Shown here: positions 35,777 to 44,952 of the stretch, in pieces
Layout: each line of letters starts with the position of its first letter
How positions within the stretch are numbered: position 1 is the first letter of the stretch
DNA from: Acidobacteriota bacterium
GTDB lineage: Bacteria; Acidobacteriota; Vicinamibacteria; Vicinamibacterales; SCN-69-37
Assembly (NCBI GenBank): GCA_947467605.1
Contig: CANIII010000001.1
Coordinates: 231,120 to 295,119, forward strand
Direction of reading: 5' to 3'
Length of the DNA: 64,000 nt
Made by a program: the position numbers and the translations under genes
Notes under the pieces: model-generated
The model's database searches: none
What the model was told of the DNA's origin: nothing
Seen by the model: only the letters and a program-made list of their open reading frames with translations

Positions 35777-37803
35777 GCGCGTCCTCCACCCTTCTGTGTC
35801 GGCTGGAAATCTTCCGTGAAGTGATTGAGCGCGCTGCGTACGGGCAGCGGCGTGAGCCCACCCATCGCGCACAGCGAGCCATCGGCCATGACCTCAAGCA
35901 GGTCGACGAGGACAGCCATGTTCTCGTCGTGATTCTCGCCGGCGGTGATCTTGTCGATCAGCTCAACGCCGCGTGTGCTGCCGATGCGGCACGGCGTGCA
36001 CTTGCCGCAGCTTTCGATCGCGCAGAACTCCATCGCGAATCGCGCCTGCGCGGCCATGTTCACGGTGTCGTCGAACACGACGATGCCGCCGTGGCCAACG
36101 AGCGCATCCGCAGCTGCGAAGGCCTCGTAATCCAGGGGCAGGTGCAGCTGCGATGCCGGGATGTACGAACCGAGCGGACCGCCGACCTGCACCGCGCGGA
36201 TCGGTCGGCCGGTCGCGGTGCCGCCGCCGATGTCATTGACAAGTTCACTGAGTGTCACGCCGAAGGCCGTTTCGATGATGCCTCCACGCGTGAGGTTGCC
36301 GGCCAGCTGAAACACCTGCGTGCCGCGGCTGCGGCCCACGCCAAGCGCCGCATACGTGGCCGGGCCGTTCGCGAGAATCGCCGGCACGGTGGCGAGACTG
36401 ATCACGTTGTTCACGACGGTGGGCTTGCCGAAAAGACCTTCGATCGCTGGCAGTGGCGGCTTTGCGCGCACGACACCGCGCTTGCCTTCGAGGCTTTCGA
36501 GCAGCGCCGTCTCTTCGCCGCAGATGTAGGCTCCGGCGCCGACGCGCGCGTGCATGTGGAAGGCGAATCCGCTGCCGAGCACACTCTCGCCGAGCCACCC
36601 GCGCCGCTCCGCAGCGGCAATCGCCTGCTGCATCGCGTCGACCGCGTCGGGGTATTCACTGCGTATATAGATGTAGCCGTCGTGCGCGCCGACGGCGAAG
36701 CCGGCGATCGTCATGCCTTCGATCAGCATGAACGGGTCGCCCTCCATCAGCATGCGATCGGCAAACGTGCCGCTGTCGCCCTCGTCAGCGTTGCACACGA
36801 TGTACTTGGTGGCACTCGGCGTCTCGAGCACCGTCTTCCACTTGATGCCCGTCGGAAACGCGGCGCCACCGCGCCCGCGCAAGCCGCTGTCGGTCACAGC
36901 CTTCACCACATCGGCCGGCGTCATCGCGAGCGCGCGCCGCAACCCCACCAGGCCGCCGTGCGACTCGAAGTCTTCGGGCGATCGCGGATCGACAACGCCG
37001 ACGCGCGTGAAGGTGACGCGCTCCTGTCGTTTGATCCAGGGAATGTCAGTGGTCACGCCGAGTCGCAGGGCATGCGCACCACCCGTGAGTAGACCGGCGG
37101 TGAGCAGACCGGGAACATCTGCGGCACTGACGGGTCCGTACGCGATCCGACCGTCGACCGTCTCCACTTCGATCATCGGCTCAAGCCAGAACGCGCCCCA
37201 CGAGCCATTGCGAACGACGCGCACGCCGGGCTCGTTCGCCAGTGCCGCCGCCACATCATCCGCACCCAGGCTGCGCGACGTCGCATCGCGAGGCACGAAC
37301 ACAGTCACACCGTCACCGCTCGTATTCACAACGGGCGAGACGACGGTGCGGCGCGCCTCGGCGTCAGCGATCACGCCATCGATCTTCTTCGCAGAAATAC
37401 CCGCCATGAGCTGGCCATCAACAGACACGGCCGGCCCCATCGCGCAGTTGCCGAGGCAAAACACTTCTTCAACTTCAACGGCTTTGCCGCGTGCCGCCAC
37501 CTGCGCACGCGCCCACGTCTCGTGGCCGCCGAATGCCTGACACGCTTCGCCGCGGCACACTTTCACGATCGGCCCGGCGGGCGGTGTGGTGCGGAAATCC
37601 TTGTAGAAGGAGATGACGCCGTGAATTTCGGCGACGGTAACGTTGAAGACGTCTGCGAGAAACGGGATCAGGTCGTGGTTGATGTAGCCAGCACGGTGCT
37701 GCACCGCATGGAGCGCCGGCATAAGACCGCCAGGGACGCGGGCAAACCCGCGAACAAGCCCATGCAATTCTGGCAGGGCCGGCGAAGACGTTGGTGCGCC
37801 CAC
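35773..37803 (-). CDS. Formate dehydrogenase diaphorase subunit, NuoE-NuoF fusion (FdsG-FdsB)
   Basis: The 676-residue protein fuses two subunits that are often separate. Residues 1-150 are NuoE-like with a [2Fe-2S] site (VCRGEACQAFGG, EVFCLGNCAMGP). The rest is NuoF-like: GLRGRGGAAFPTGIKWKTV and NADEGDSGTFADRMLMEGDP bind FMN and NADH, and ESCGKCTPCRIGSTRG binds 4Fe-4S. It passes formate-derived electrons to NAD+. It starts at GTG 37803 and is the first gene of the two-gene operon. Hydrogenase or complex I pairing is ruled out by the FDH partner. Confidence 0.93.
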   Translation of the reverse strand: MGAPTSSPALPELHGLVRGFARVPGGLMPALHAVQHRAGYINHDLIPFLADVFNVTVAEIHGVISFYKDFRTTPPAGPIVKVCRGEACQAFGGHETWARAQVAARGKAVEVEEVFCLGNCAMGPAVSVDGQLMAGISAKKIDGVIADAEARRTVVSPVVNTSGDGVTVFVPRDATSRSLGADDVAAALANEPGVRVVRNGSWGAFWLEPMIEVETVDGRIAYGPVSAADVPGLLTAGLLTGGAHALRLGVTTDIPWIKRQERVTFTRVGVVDPRSPEDFESHGGLVGLRRALAMTPADVVKAVTDSGLRGRGGAAFPTGIKWKTVLETPSATKYIVCNADEGDSGTFADRMLMEGDPFMLIEGMTIAGFAVGAHDGYIYIRSEYPDAVDAMQQAIAAAERRGWLGESVLGSGFAFHMHARVGAGAYICGEETALLESLEGKRGVVRAKPPLPAIEGLFGKPTVVNNVISLATVPAILANGPATYAALGVGRSRGTQVFQLAGNLTRGGIIETAFGVTLSELVNDIGGGTATGRPIRAVQVGGPLGSYIPASQLHLPLDYEAFAAADALVGHGGIVVFDDTVNMAAQARFAMEFCAIESCGKCTPCRIGSTRGVELIDKITAGENHDENMAVLVDLLEVMADGSLCAMGGLTPLPVRSALNHFTEDFQPTQKGGGRA

Positions 37804-37840
37804 GACACGCCATTCTACCCCCGGAGTTCAGGCGTGGTGT

Positions 37841-38059
37841 CTACCAGCCCATCTCGGTCGCAAACCACACCGCCGCCGTGATCGCCACACCAATCACCAG
37901 CATGCTCGTGAATGAGGAGACGAAGTAGGGATAGACCATCAGCAAGAGTCCGCCAACGACCTGCGGCAGCCGCGACTGTTTGCGACCGTAGCTGAACAAC
38001 GCGTAGCCAATCGCTGACGTCATCAGCGAGACAAACAGCGTGGCCGGGTCGAACGACAC
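37841..38059 (-). CDS. Small membrane protein
   Basis: The 72-residue protein has two helices, LFVSLMTSAIGYALFSYG and a long C-terminal one from VVGGLLLMVYPYFVSSFTS onward, separated by a basic loop. It matches no named family I can give. It follows another small membrane protein by 6 bases on the same strand, suggesting a pair. Confidence 0.7.
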   Translation of the reverse strand: MSFDPATLFVSLMTSAIGYALFSYGRKQSRLPQVVGGLLLMVYPYFVSSFTSMLVIGVAITAAVWFATEMGW

Positions 38060-38065
38060 GGTGCG

Positions 38066-38362
38066 CTACACCCGCACGATCAGCATCGACAGCGCGAGCA
38101 GGGCCAGGACGACGGCCATCGCGAGCGCCACGCGGCGGCGGCGCGACTGCAGGTGATCGGCCAGCGCAGGGGCATTGAGGTAGTAGGTGCCTGGCTGCGC
38201 CTCGCGGACCACGCCCTTGCTCATCAACCGCACCAGGCGGCGCGACTGGAACCAGGGCAGGTCATCGAGGCGCTGGGCCCCGGCCGCCGAGACCGCATCG
38301 GCCCGCATCAGGCGGGTAATCAGGCGACGTTCGGCGATCAGCGCAACAGGGACAGCGGCCAT
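38066..38362 (-). CDS. Small tail-anchored membrane protein
   Basis: The 98-residue protein has a helical, basic N-terminal part with a winged-helix feel (ERRLITRLMRADAVSAAGAQ, RLVRLMSKGVVREAQPGTYY) and one C-terminal membrane helix (VALAMAVVLALLALSMLIV). No family recognised. Confidence 0.65.
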   Translation of the reverse strand: MAAVPVALIAERRLITRLMRADAVSAAGAQRLDDLPWFQSRRLVRLMSKGVVREAQPGTYYLNAPALADHLQSRRRRVALAMAVVLALLALSMLIVRV

Positions 38363-38435
38363 GAGGGGAGTCTATACGTGAAGGCAGACATCTGATTGAA
38401 TAGGACTCCCCAACCAAGGGAACCAAGGAGACTTC

Positions 38436-39524
38436 ATGCGTTCCAGCATCGTCAAGCTCGCTCTCGTGCTCACAGTCGCCACGGTCACCGCTTCGGTGTC
38501 TGTGTCGGCTCGCGTCACGCCCGGTCCGTCGCTCTCGTCGATCGGCACGCTCGCCTTCGGCGCCGACGGCACGCTGTTCGCCGCGGATCCGATGGCCGCG
38601 ACGATCTATGCGATCGATCGCGGTACCTTGTCTGGCGCCAGGGACTTCAAGGTGGGGACGAATGACGTCGCATCGCTCGATGAGAAGATCGCGGCGATCG
38701 CCGGAACCGCCGCAACTGAAGTCGCCATCAAGGACATTGCCGTCGATCCGAAATCCCACAACACCTTTGTCTCGGTCATGCGCGGTCTCGGCGCGGCTGC
38801 ACAACCAGCGCTCTTCCGCGTGGACGGCCACGGAGATGTGTCGCTCGTATCGCTCGACACAGTGAAGTTCACGAGCGTCGCGCTCCCGAACCCGCCCGCG
38901 GCACAGACGACGGGCCGCAGCAACCGGTCGCAGTCGATCACGAAGATGGCGCTCGTCGACAACAAGCTCTACGTAACCGGTCTCTCGAATGAAGAGTTCT
39001 CATCGAAGTTCTGGGCGATCCCGTATCCGTTCAAGTCGGCCGATCAGGGCACGAGCGTGGAGATCTGGCACACGTCGCACAACCGCTTCGAGACCAACGC
39101 GCCGATCCTGACGTTCGTGCCGAACAAGACGAACGGCAAGACGAACTTCATCGCGGGCTACACGTGCACGCCGCTCGTGCGCTTCCCGATCGCCGATCTG
39201 AAGCCGGGCGCGAAGGTGATGGGCACGACGATCGCCGAACTCGGCGCGGGCAACCAGCCGATCGACATGGTGCTCTACACGAAGGGCGGCCATGAATATG
39301 TGCTGATGGCCAACACGCGTCACGGCGTGCTCAAGATTTCGACCGATCAGTTCGGCACCGCGCCTGGGCTGACCACGAAGGTCGACAACACGGCGGGCGT
39401 TCCGGCCGAAGCGATGACGTCGGTCAGCGGCGTCGTGCAACTCGACTTGCTCGACGCGACCCACTCGGTGATGCTGATGAAGGTCGGCACCACGTTCAAC
39501 CTTTCGGCGGTGGTTTTGCCGTAG
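38436..39524 (+). CDS. Secreted beta-propeller-like protein
   Basis: The 362-residue protein has a signal peptide (IVKLALVLTVATVTASVSVS) and repeats of the IGTLAFGADGTLFAADPMAA type seen in beta-propellers, with IKDIAVDPKSHNTFVS and LVDNKLYVTGLSNE further on. The match to a specific family is not clear. It overlaps the following lipoprotein gene by one base (TAGTG), so the two are likely co-expressed and may work together in the periplasm. Confidence 0.75.
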   Translation: MRSSIVKLALVLTVATVTASVSVSARVTPGPSLSSIGTLAFGADGTLFAADPMAATIYAIDRGTLSGARDFKVGTNDVASLDEKIAAIAGTAATEVAIKDIAVDPKSHNTFVSVMRGLGAAAQPALFRVDGHGDVSLVSLDTVKFTSVALPNPPAAQTTGRSNRSQSITKMALVDNKLYVTGLSNEEFSSKFWAIPYPFKSADQGTSVEIWHTSHNRFETNAPILTFVPNKTNGKTNFIAGYTCTPLVRFPIADLKPGAKVMGTTIAELGAGNQPIDMVLYTKGGHEYVLMANTRHGVLKISTDQFGTAPGLTTKVDNTAGVPAEAMTSVSGVVQLDLLDATHSVMLMKVGTTFNLSAVVLP

Positions 39525-40669
39525 TGCATCGCATGTTCGCGGCGGGTCTGCTCGCACTGGCGCTGGTCGCCGGTTGCCGGCAGCCCGCCGCACCTCTCTC
39601 CGCCTCGATCGCAGCGCCGACCGCGTCGGCCAAAGCCGCCATCATCGTCACGGGCTTCTCCTCAGCAGAGCTGTCGTCACTCAGCCGGGCGTCGCTGACG
39701 GCTGAACAATGGCGCGCGATCATCCGCGTCAGTGTGGATCGACCGGGCGATGGCAATCCGCCGATCGAGGGTCAGTACCGCGTCATGTCGACCCGCGTCG
39801 AGTTCGTACCGGCGTTTCCGTTGGATGCCGGCCGCGCCTACGTCGTTGAACTGACCCCAGCGAAACTACCAACACCGCGCGGCGTTGAGGCCACGCGCAT
39901 CGTGGTGAGCCTGCCGGCAGACGCGCGAACGCAATCCACAACGGTGACGCGGATGCTGCCGACCGCGGCGGTGCTGCCTGAGAACCTCCTCCGTATCTAT
40001 CTCGAGTTTTCAGCGCCGATGTCGCGCGCACACGGCCGCGACTTCCTGTCGCTCGTCGATGAACGCGGCGAGGTGGTGAAGGACGCCTTCCTCGCGCTCG
40101 ACGTGGACTTCTGGAGCCCGGACGGGCGCCGTTACACGGTGTTTCTGGATCCAGGTCGTGTGAAGCGCGGCATCCTGCCGAACGATCAGTTCGGCCGCGC
40201 GCTGAAACCCGGACATCGCTTTGCACTGCTCGTTGATCCGAAGTGGCGCGATGAGCACGGCCTGCCGCTGGCGGCACCGTTCCGGCAGGAGTTCACCGTC
40301 GGCCCCGCCGACAGGAGTCCGATTCGCACGAGCGACTGGACACTGCAGCCCGCAACGGCAGGTTCGCGCGACCCACTCACGGTTACCTTCCCGAAGCCGC
40401 TCGACCACGGCCTGCTCTTCCGCGCGATTGGCGTAGAGCGCGGCGGCACGAAGATCGAGGGCGAGATCGCGATCGGACCGGACGAGAAGTCGTGGCGCTT
40501 TACGCCGAAGGCGGCATGGACGCCGGGCGACTACGACCTGCTCGTGTTGTCGATTCTTGAAGACCCGATGGGCAACAAGATTGGCCGCGCGTTCGATATC
40601 GATTCCTTCAAGGAAATCGACAAATCGCCGGCGCCCGATCGCGTCACGTTGCCGTTCGTCATTCGCTAG
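39524..40669 (+). CDS. Lipoprotein with Ig-like (SbsA/Big_5-type) domains
   Basis: The 381-residue protein starts at GTG 39524, or at ATG three codons later, and has a lipobox (LALALVAGC). It contains two stretches typical of bacterial Ig-like domains: VEFVPAFPLDAGRAYVVELT after residue 80, and EKSWRFTPKAAWTPGDYDLL with VLSILEDPMGNKIG near the end. It is translationally coupled to the upstream propeller-like protein. Role in the envelope is unknown. Confidence 0.8.
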   Translation: MHRMFAAGLLALALVAGCRQPAAPLSASIAAPTASAKAAIIVTGFSSAELSSLSRASLTAEQWRAIIRVSVDRPGDGNPPIEGQYRVMSTRVEFVPAFPLDAGRAYVVELTPAKLPTPRGVEATRIVVSLPADARTQSTTVTRMLPTAAVLPENLLRIYLEFSAPMSRAHGRDFLSLVDERGEVVKDAFLALDVDFWSPDGRRYTVFLDPGRVKRGILPNDQFGRALKPGHRFALLVDPKWRDEHGLPLAAPFRQEFTVGPADRSPIRTSDWTLQPATAGSRDPLTVTFPKPLDHGLLFRAIGVERGGTKIEGEIAIGPDEKSWRFTPKAAWTPGDYDLLVLSILEDPMGNKIGRAFDIDSFKEIDKSPAPDRVTLPFVIR

Positions 40670-40677
40670 GCTGGCGC

Positions 40678-41259
40678 ATGCAGGTCCGTCGCACCTTCGA
40701 CTATCGCCACATGCCGTGGAAGAACGGCGGCGGCGACACGATCGAGATCGCCATCGCGCCGCACGACGCGGACATCGACACGTTCGACTGGCGTATCAGC
40801 ATGGCGTCGGCGGCCACGGATGGCCCGTTCTCCACGTTTACCGGGATCGACAGGACGCTGTGCGTCCTGGAGGGGACCGGAATCTCGCTGCAGATCGGCG
40901 ACGCTTCGGCGCGCATCCTCGATGAGGCGTCCGATCCGTTCGCATTTTCGGGCGATACGCGAGCGTCGGCCACGCTCGTGGATGGTCCGATCACGGACTT
41001 CAATGTCATGACGCGACGGGGTCGCTTCGCACACACGGTTCGTCGCGTGCGACTCGAGCGAGGCGACGAGCGCACGTGTGATCGGACGAGCACCATGCTC
41101 TTCTGTCACACCGGCATCGTCGACATCACGAGTGGATCGGAGTCGGCGCGTCTTGATCCCTGTGATTCGATCGTGCGCGATGCCACCGAAACGGACGTCT
41201 GGCATCTACGCGCACGGGTGCCTGCGATGCTCTACCTCGTGACTATTGTCCCTTCGTAG
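40678..41259 (+). CDS. HutD/Ves-family protein
   Basis: The 193-residue protein opens with MPWKNGGGDTIEIAIAPHDA, the HutD hallmark, followed by DWRISMASAATDGPFSTFTG and DRTLCVLEGTGISLQIG, matching the double-beta-barrel cupin-like fold. HutD is linked to histidine use in some bacteria, but no hut gene is nearby. Its 3' end overlaps the convergent membrane protein by 17 bases. Confidence 0.92.
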   Translation: MQVRRTFDYRHMPWKNGGGDTIEIAIAPHDADIDTFDWRISMASAATDGPFSTFTGIDRTLCVLEGTGISLQIGDASARILDEASDPFAFSGDTRASATLVDGPITDFNVMTRRGRFAHTVRRVRLERGDERTCDRTSTMLFCHTGIVDITSGSESARLDPCDSIVRDATETDVWHLRARVPAMLYLVTIVPS

Positions 41260-41611
41260 CCCGTTCACGTCCGCGACCGTATTGCTGCGTGGCGTAGCCC
41301 ACGACGAGCCCAACGAGGCTGCCGGGCAACATGATCTGGAACCAGTAATGGCCACCATCCGGTTGCGGGATCGCCGCGATCAGGAATGCGAAAAACGCTG
41401 CGGTCACCAGCCCAACGATCAGTCCCTTGCTCATGGATCGCACGCGGTAGGCGTACCATCCCACCAACACGCCGACGATCAATCCTTTGAATGTTGAGCC
41501 AATGACGATGCCGACAATCTCCGGCGCGGCTGATGGCGTCAGCAGCGCGGTGAGACCGTCAAACGCGCCCAGCACGGCGCCGAGCAACAGACCCAGTATC
41601 GGTTTCTTCAT
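41243..41611 (-). CDS. Glycine-rich membrane protein
   Basis: The 122-residue protein has four membrane helices made of Gly/Val-rich segments (LGLLLGAVLGAFDGLTAL, IVGIVIGSTFKGLIVGVLVG, GLIVGLVTAAFFAFLIAAI, MLPGSLVGLVVGYAT). The repeated KGLIVG suggests an internal duplication. Function unknown. Confidence 0.7.
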   Translation of the reverse strand: MKKPILGLLLGAVLGAFDGLTALLTPSAAPEIVGIVIGSTFKGLIVGVLVGWYAYRVRSMSKGLIVGLVTAAFFAFLIAAIPQPDGGHYWFQIMLPGSLVGLVVGYATQQYGRGRERATKGQ

Positions 41612-41681
41612 GATGAGGACCTCCGTCCTGCAAGATCGTGCGTCTGCTGATCTATTACACGCGCAGCGCGAGTCCTTTTAT

Positions 41682-42587
41682 TCACCTCGCCCACGCCAGA
41701 ATCGCGCGCATCGCCAGATATGCTGCGATCAACAGGATAAAGGTGCGGTACTTGACGAACCAGCGGCTGCACCGGTCCCACGCCGTCTCTGGGCTCGCCT
41801 CGACGGCGAGGCCGGAGCGATACCGCGCGAGGTCTCGCACGACATGCGCGGCATCCACGTAGCGGTCGGCGGGGGCGACGGCCTGACACTTGTCGGCGAT
41901 CGCACGCAGGCGCTTGGGCGATTTGACATGGGACTCTGCCAACATCCACGACAACAGTGCACCCAGTGCAAAGACGTCGGAGGCGCGCGTGATCTCCGCT
42001 GCCCGCCCGTCCGCCTGCTCCGGTGCCATGAATCCCGGCGTGCCGATACGCGTTCCCGCTGCCTCCTCGTCGTCGAGCCGTCTGGCCGCACCCCAGTCGA
42101 GCACGAGCACCTCGCCAAACGAACCGATCATCACATTTGATGGCGTCACATCGCGATGGACAATCCCGCGCGCATGCGCGAAGGCTATCGGCTCGGCGAC
42201 GCGCTCGAACACCGACAGCACGTCACTTTCACTGGTGAGCGTGGCCACGTGCTCAGCGAGCGACCGCCCCTCGACCCGCTTCATCACATAGAAGAGCCGC
42301 CCATCATCGAGCACGCCGACGTCGTGAACGGGGACGATGCCGGGGTGCTCAAGGTCGGCGAGGAGCAGCGCCTCGCGCTGCAGGCGCACGTCGAGCTCCG
42401 TACCGGCAACCGGCGCATGCGACACCTTGATGGCCACGTCGCGGCCGAGACGTTCGTCGCGCGCCACGTAGACGCGCCCCATCCCGCCTGCGCCGACCGG
42501 CCGCACGATGCGGTAGCGGCCTTCGGGCAGAGCTGGCCAGGATGCCACGTCGCGGAGGTGCGCGACGACGCGGTCTGAGATCCACAT
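41682..42587 (-). CDS. Membrane-anchored Ser/Thr protein kinase with a variant catalytic loop
   Basis: The 301-residue protein has a Hanks-type kinase domain: glycine loop VGAGGMGRVYVA, VAIKV with Lys54, HRDVTPSNVM at 144-153 with Asp146, and DWG at 164-166 in place of DFG, then GTPGFMAPEQ. The catalytic-loop Lys normally two residues after Asp is Thr148. Activity may be preserved since Asp146, Asn151 and Asp164 remain. One C-terminal membrane helix (282-299) anchors it, with no external sensor. It overlaps the upstream sigma-factor gene by one base (TGATG). Confidence 0.9.
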   Translation of the reverse strand: MWISDRVVAHLRDVASWPALPEGRYRIVRPVGAGGMGRVYVARDERLGRDVAIKVSHAPVAGTELDVRLQREALLLADLEHPGIVPVHDVGVLDDGRLFYVMKRVEGRSLAEHVATLTSESDVLSVFERVAEPIAFAHARGIVHRDVTPSNVMIGSFGEVLVLDWGAARRLDDEEAAGTRIGTPGFMAPEQADGRAAEITRASDVFALGALLSWMLAESHVKSPKRLRAIADKCQAVAPADRYVDAAHVVRDLARYRSGLAVEASPETAWDRCSRWFVKYRTFILLIAAYLAMRAILAWAR

Positions 42588-43303
42588 CAGTCCGGGATCT
42601 CGAAGCCGAAGAGGTCGCGCGCCTCCGCACGGAACTCGGCGTCAGTGGCCGCGACGGCGCGGAGTTCAACGAGCGCGAGTTCGCGGAATCGGCGGCGAGC
42701 GAAGTGGAGATCGTTGGTGACCTGAGCGACGGTGAGCCCGAGGGCTGCGGCCGTGCCGGCGTACGACGATTCGTCGTCAGCGAGGTCGTGATGGGCAAAG
42801 ACGTCGAACGCGCGGGTGCGTCGGTCGGCGACCATCGACTGACGCATGGCCGTCACAGCACGAGCACACAGCGATCGAATCGTCTCGTCGCGGAAGAAGG
42901 CATCGGGATCAGCCGCCGGCGCAAACAGATGCTGTGCGAGGTCGTGCTCGGCACCAGGGAAATCGAGTGAGAGTTTGTTCTCGCCACCACCGCGCTTGAG
43001 GGCCGCGTCAGATTTGCGTTCGTTCTGAACAAATCGGTCGAGGCACGTACGCAGAAACGTTCGGAACCGCGCCTTCGCCGGATCAAACTTCTCGAGATAG
43101 TGCTTCTCGAACGCTGTCGCGAAGAACGCCTGCACGGCATCTTCGGCATCGTGAGGATCGAGCCGCCATTGGAGCCGCAGGTAGTGATAGCTCGCCCGCC
43201 AGTAGCCTTCGGCGATCACGCCGAACGCCAACCGCCGCACCTCGGCGTCGTTGGCGCGCACGCGCTCGAGGACAGACTGGTGGGTGAGCGGAAACGCGCA
43301 CAT
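42587..43303 (-). CDS. ECF-like RNA polymerase sigma factor
   Basis: The 238-residue protein resembles the sigma factors that accompany Ser/Thr kinases in Acidobacteriota and Planctomycetes. Region 2-like sequence is LDPHDAEDAVQAFFATAFEK and FRTFLRTCLDRFVQNERKSD; region 4-like sequence is TAAALGLTVAQVTNDLHFAR. The one-base overlap with the kinase gene implies a joint signalling role. An anti-sigma factor is not visible. Confidence 0.85.
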   Translation of the reverse strand: MCAFPLTHQSVLERVRANDAEVRRLAFGVIAEGYWRASYHYLRLQWRLDPHDAEDAVQAFFATAFEKHYLEKFDPAKARFRTFLRTCLDRFVQNERKSDAALKRGGGENKLSLDFPGAEHDLAQHLFAPAADPDAFFRDETIRSLCARAVTAMRQSMVADRRTRAFDVFAHHDLADDESSYAGTAAALGLTVAQVTNDLHFARRRFRELALVELRAVAATDAEFRAEARDLFGFEIPD

Positions 43304-43326
43304 GCCGAGCTAGTTCACGATGCCGG

Positions 43327-44145
43327 TTATTTCAGGATGATCGACCGGTTCATCCAGAGGATGTTGTCCCAGCTGAGGAGCTTCTCGGTTCCGTCGAACA
43401 GCGGTGCGTAGCTGCCACCTGATGCCTTGAACGAGAAGGCCTTCACGCGATCGACGGGGTTGGTTGTCGTGTTGCGAAGGATGTCGAGCACCTGCTCCTG
43501 TCGCGACACTTGCACCACCGACGGATCTTTTGCAGACACGAAACGCGTTTCGCTGGGATTGCTGCGATTCGCCGAACCGCGTTCGAACGTGATGTGCATT
43601 TCCAGATGCTCGCCGCTTGCGGCTTCCAGCACCCAGTCCTGAGTTTCAGTGACGGGTCCGGTGCCACTCGTCACCGTGCGCTTCATCGAGTGCGTCGTGG
43701 CGCGCAGGTAATTGCCGAATGGTCCCGGCGCGTCGGCCGCATCTTCGGTCAGGCCGCCGATCACCATCTGCGCGTTGGCACCGGCCGGATCTTTCACCGG
43801 TGCAGCCAGATACACGAGCCGGTTCGAGCCCGGCCCCACCGGTTTGCCGTCCGGGCCATTGATCGACAGCCGTTCGATGAAGATGACGCGCAGATTGCAG
43901 TCCTTCGCCGCGCCCTGCGCCGCGATGTTCGGTACGAAGCCGGCCGGTAGCATCTTCGCCAGCACCGCATCGGGCACGCGCACATCGATCTGAAAGCGCG
44001 ACTCGAGGCTCGACTCGACGATCGTCGACGGGGCCGGAGCGGCCGGTGTCTGAGTGGAGACGGTGGCGAGACAACCGGCCACTACGATCAGCGCGGTCAC
44101 AGTCAGTCGAATTCCGAACACACGGGATGCGGTGGCAATCAGCAT
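43327..44145 (-). CDS. Secreted hypothetical protein, acetoacetate-decarboxylase-like at the start
   Basis: The 272-residue protein has a signal peptide or lipobox-like leader (TVTALIVVAGCLATVSTQ). The segment FQIDVRVPDAVLAKMLPAGF followed by VPN resembles the start of ADC-fold proteins, but the catalytic lysine cannot be placed, so I do not assign an activity. Later parts are beta-rich. Confidence 0.7.
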   Translation of the reverse strand: MLIATASRVFGIRLTVTALIVVAGCLATVSTQTPAAPAPSTIVESSLESRFQIDVRVPDAVLAKMLPAGFVPNIAAQGAAKDCNLRVIFIERLSINGPDGKPVGPGSNRLVYLAAPVKDPAGANAQMVIGGLTEDAADAPGPFGNYLRATTHSMKRTVTSGTGPVTETQDWVLEAASGEHLEMHITFERGSANRSNPSETRFVSAKDPSVVQVSRQEQVLDILRNTTTNPVDRVKAFSFKASGGSYAPLFDGTEKLLSWDNILWMNRSIILK

Positions 44146-44185
44146 GGCGGTATTAGACAGGAAAACGGCCCCGCGCGGTTGATTC

Positions 44186-44896
44186 TCAGTCCGTCTTCAG
44201 CAATCCGTCCCTGAACTCAATGCTGGCGTGACTGCCGTCGCAGAATGGCTTGTTCGACGATGCGCCGCAGCGGCAGAGCGTGACGCGATTGCGGCGCTCG
44301 TAGCCGGTGCCGTCCGCGGACTCGACGCGAATGCTGCCTCGCACCCAGAGCGGACCGCTGATCTCGAGCGCGGGATCCTCGACGACGCCGATCGACACGG
44401 GCAGCGCCTCTTCCAATGCGTCGCCGGTCTGTCGATCATGCAAGGCCAGGCGACCTGACGGGCACAGATTCGCTTCACGAATGGCGAGCGCCCGCGCCTC
44501 GGCATTGTCAGTGTGCTTGATGAGCGACCAGATCTTGCCGCCAGGATCGCAGAAGCGCGCGAACGCGCAGAGATCTTCTTCGTCACTCAACTCGAGCGTG
44601 GGACCGACGATCTTTTCAGCGTGTTGCGCGTACGGCGCGCGGCTGGCGGTCTCTTCCCCGTCGAAGCGCGGCGTCGTGTGGCGACCGTCGCAGAACGGTT
44701 TGTGCTGCGAGCGTCCGCAACGGCAGAGCTCATACGTCGCCGTCACTTCGAACGATTGCCCCTGTTGCCACTCCCACGACTCGCCCTCGTCGTTCGGCGT
44801 GATCACCTGCACCGCGAGCGGCACCGGGCCCGAGACCACATACGGACCGTTTTGCGTGACGACGATCTTGGCGGGGACAATGGGAGGTTTGATCAT
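44186..44896 (-). CDS. Double CDGSH iron-sulfur protein with central divergent ferredoxin module
   Basis: The 236-residue protein has two CDGSH motifs, CRCGRSQHKPFCDGRH near residue 60 and CRCGASSNKPFCDGSH near residue 215, each with the three-Cys one-His ligands for a [2Fe-2S] cluster. Between them is a module with CAFARFCDPGGKIW and NLCPSGRLAL, like the divergent mono-cluster ferredoxin family. Such MitoNEET-like proteins handle redox or cluster transfer. A stand-alone copy of the central module is at 10245-10451. Confidence 0.92.
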   Translation of the reverse strand: MIKPPIVPAKIVVTQNGPYVVSGPVPLAVQVITPNDEGESWEWQQGQSFEVTATYELCRCGRSQHKPFCDGRHTTPRFDGEETASRAPYAQHAEKIVGPTLELSDEEDLCAFARFCDPGGKIWSLIKHTDNAEARALAIREANLCPSGRLALHDRQTGDALEEALPVSIGVVEDPALEISGPLWVRGSIRVESADGTGYERRNRVTLCRCGASSNKPFCDGSHASIEFRDGLLKTD

Positions 44897-44952
44897 GGGC
44901 TGGGCTCACATTAGTCGAGATTGGCATTCGCGGCACGGTGGCCTAAGCTTTG

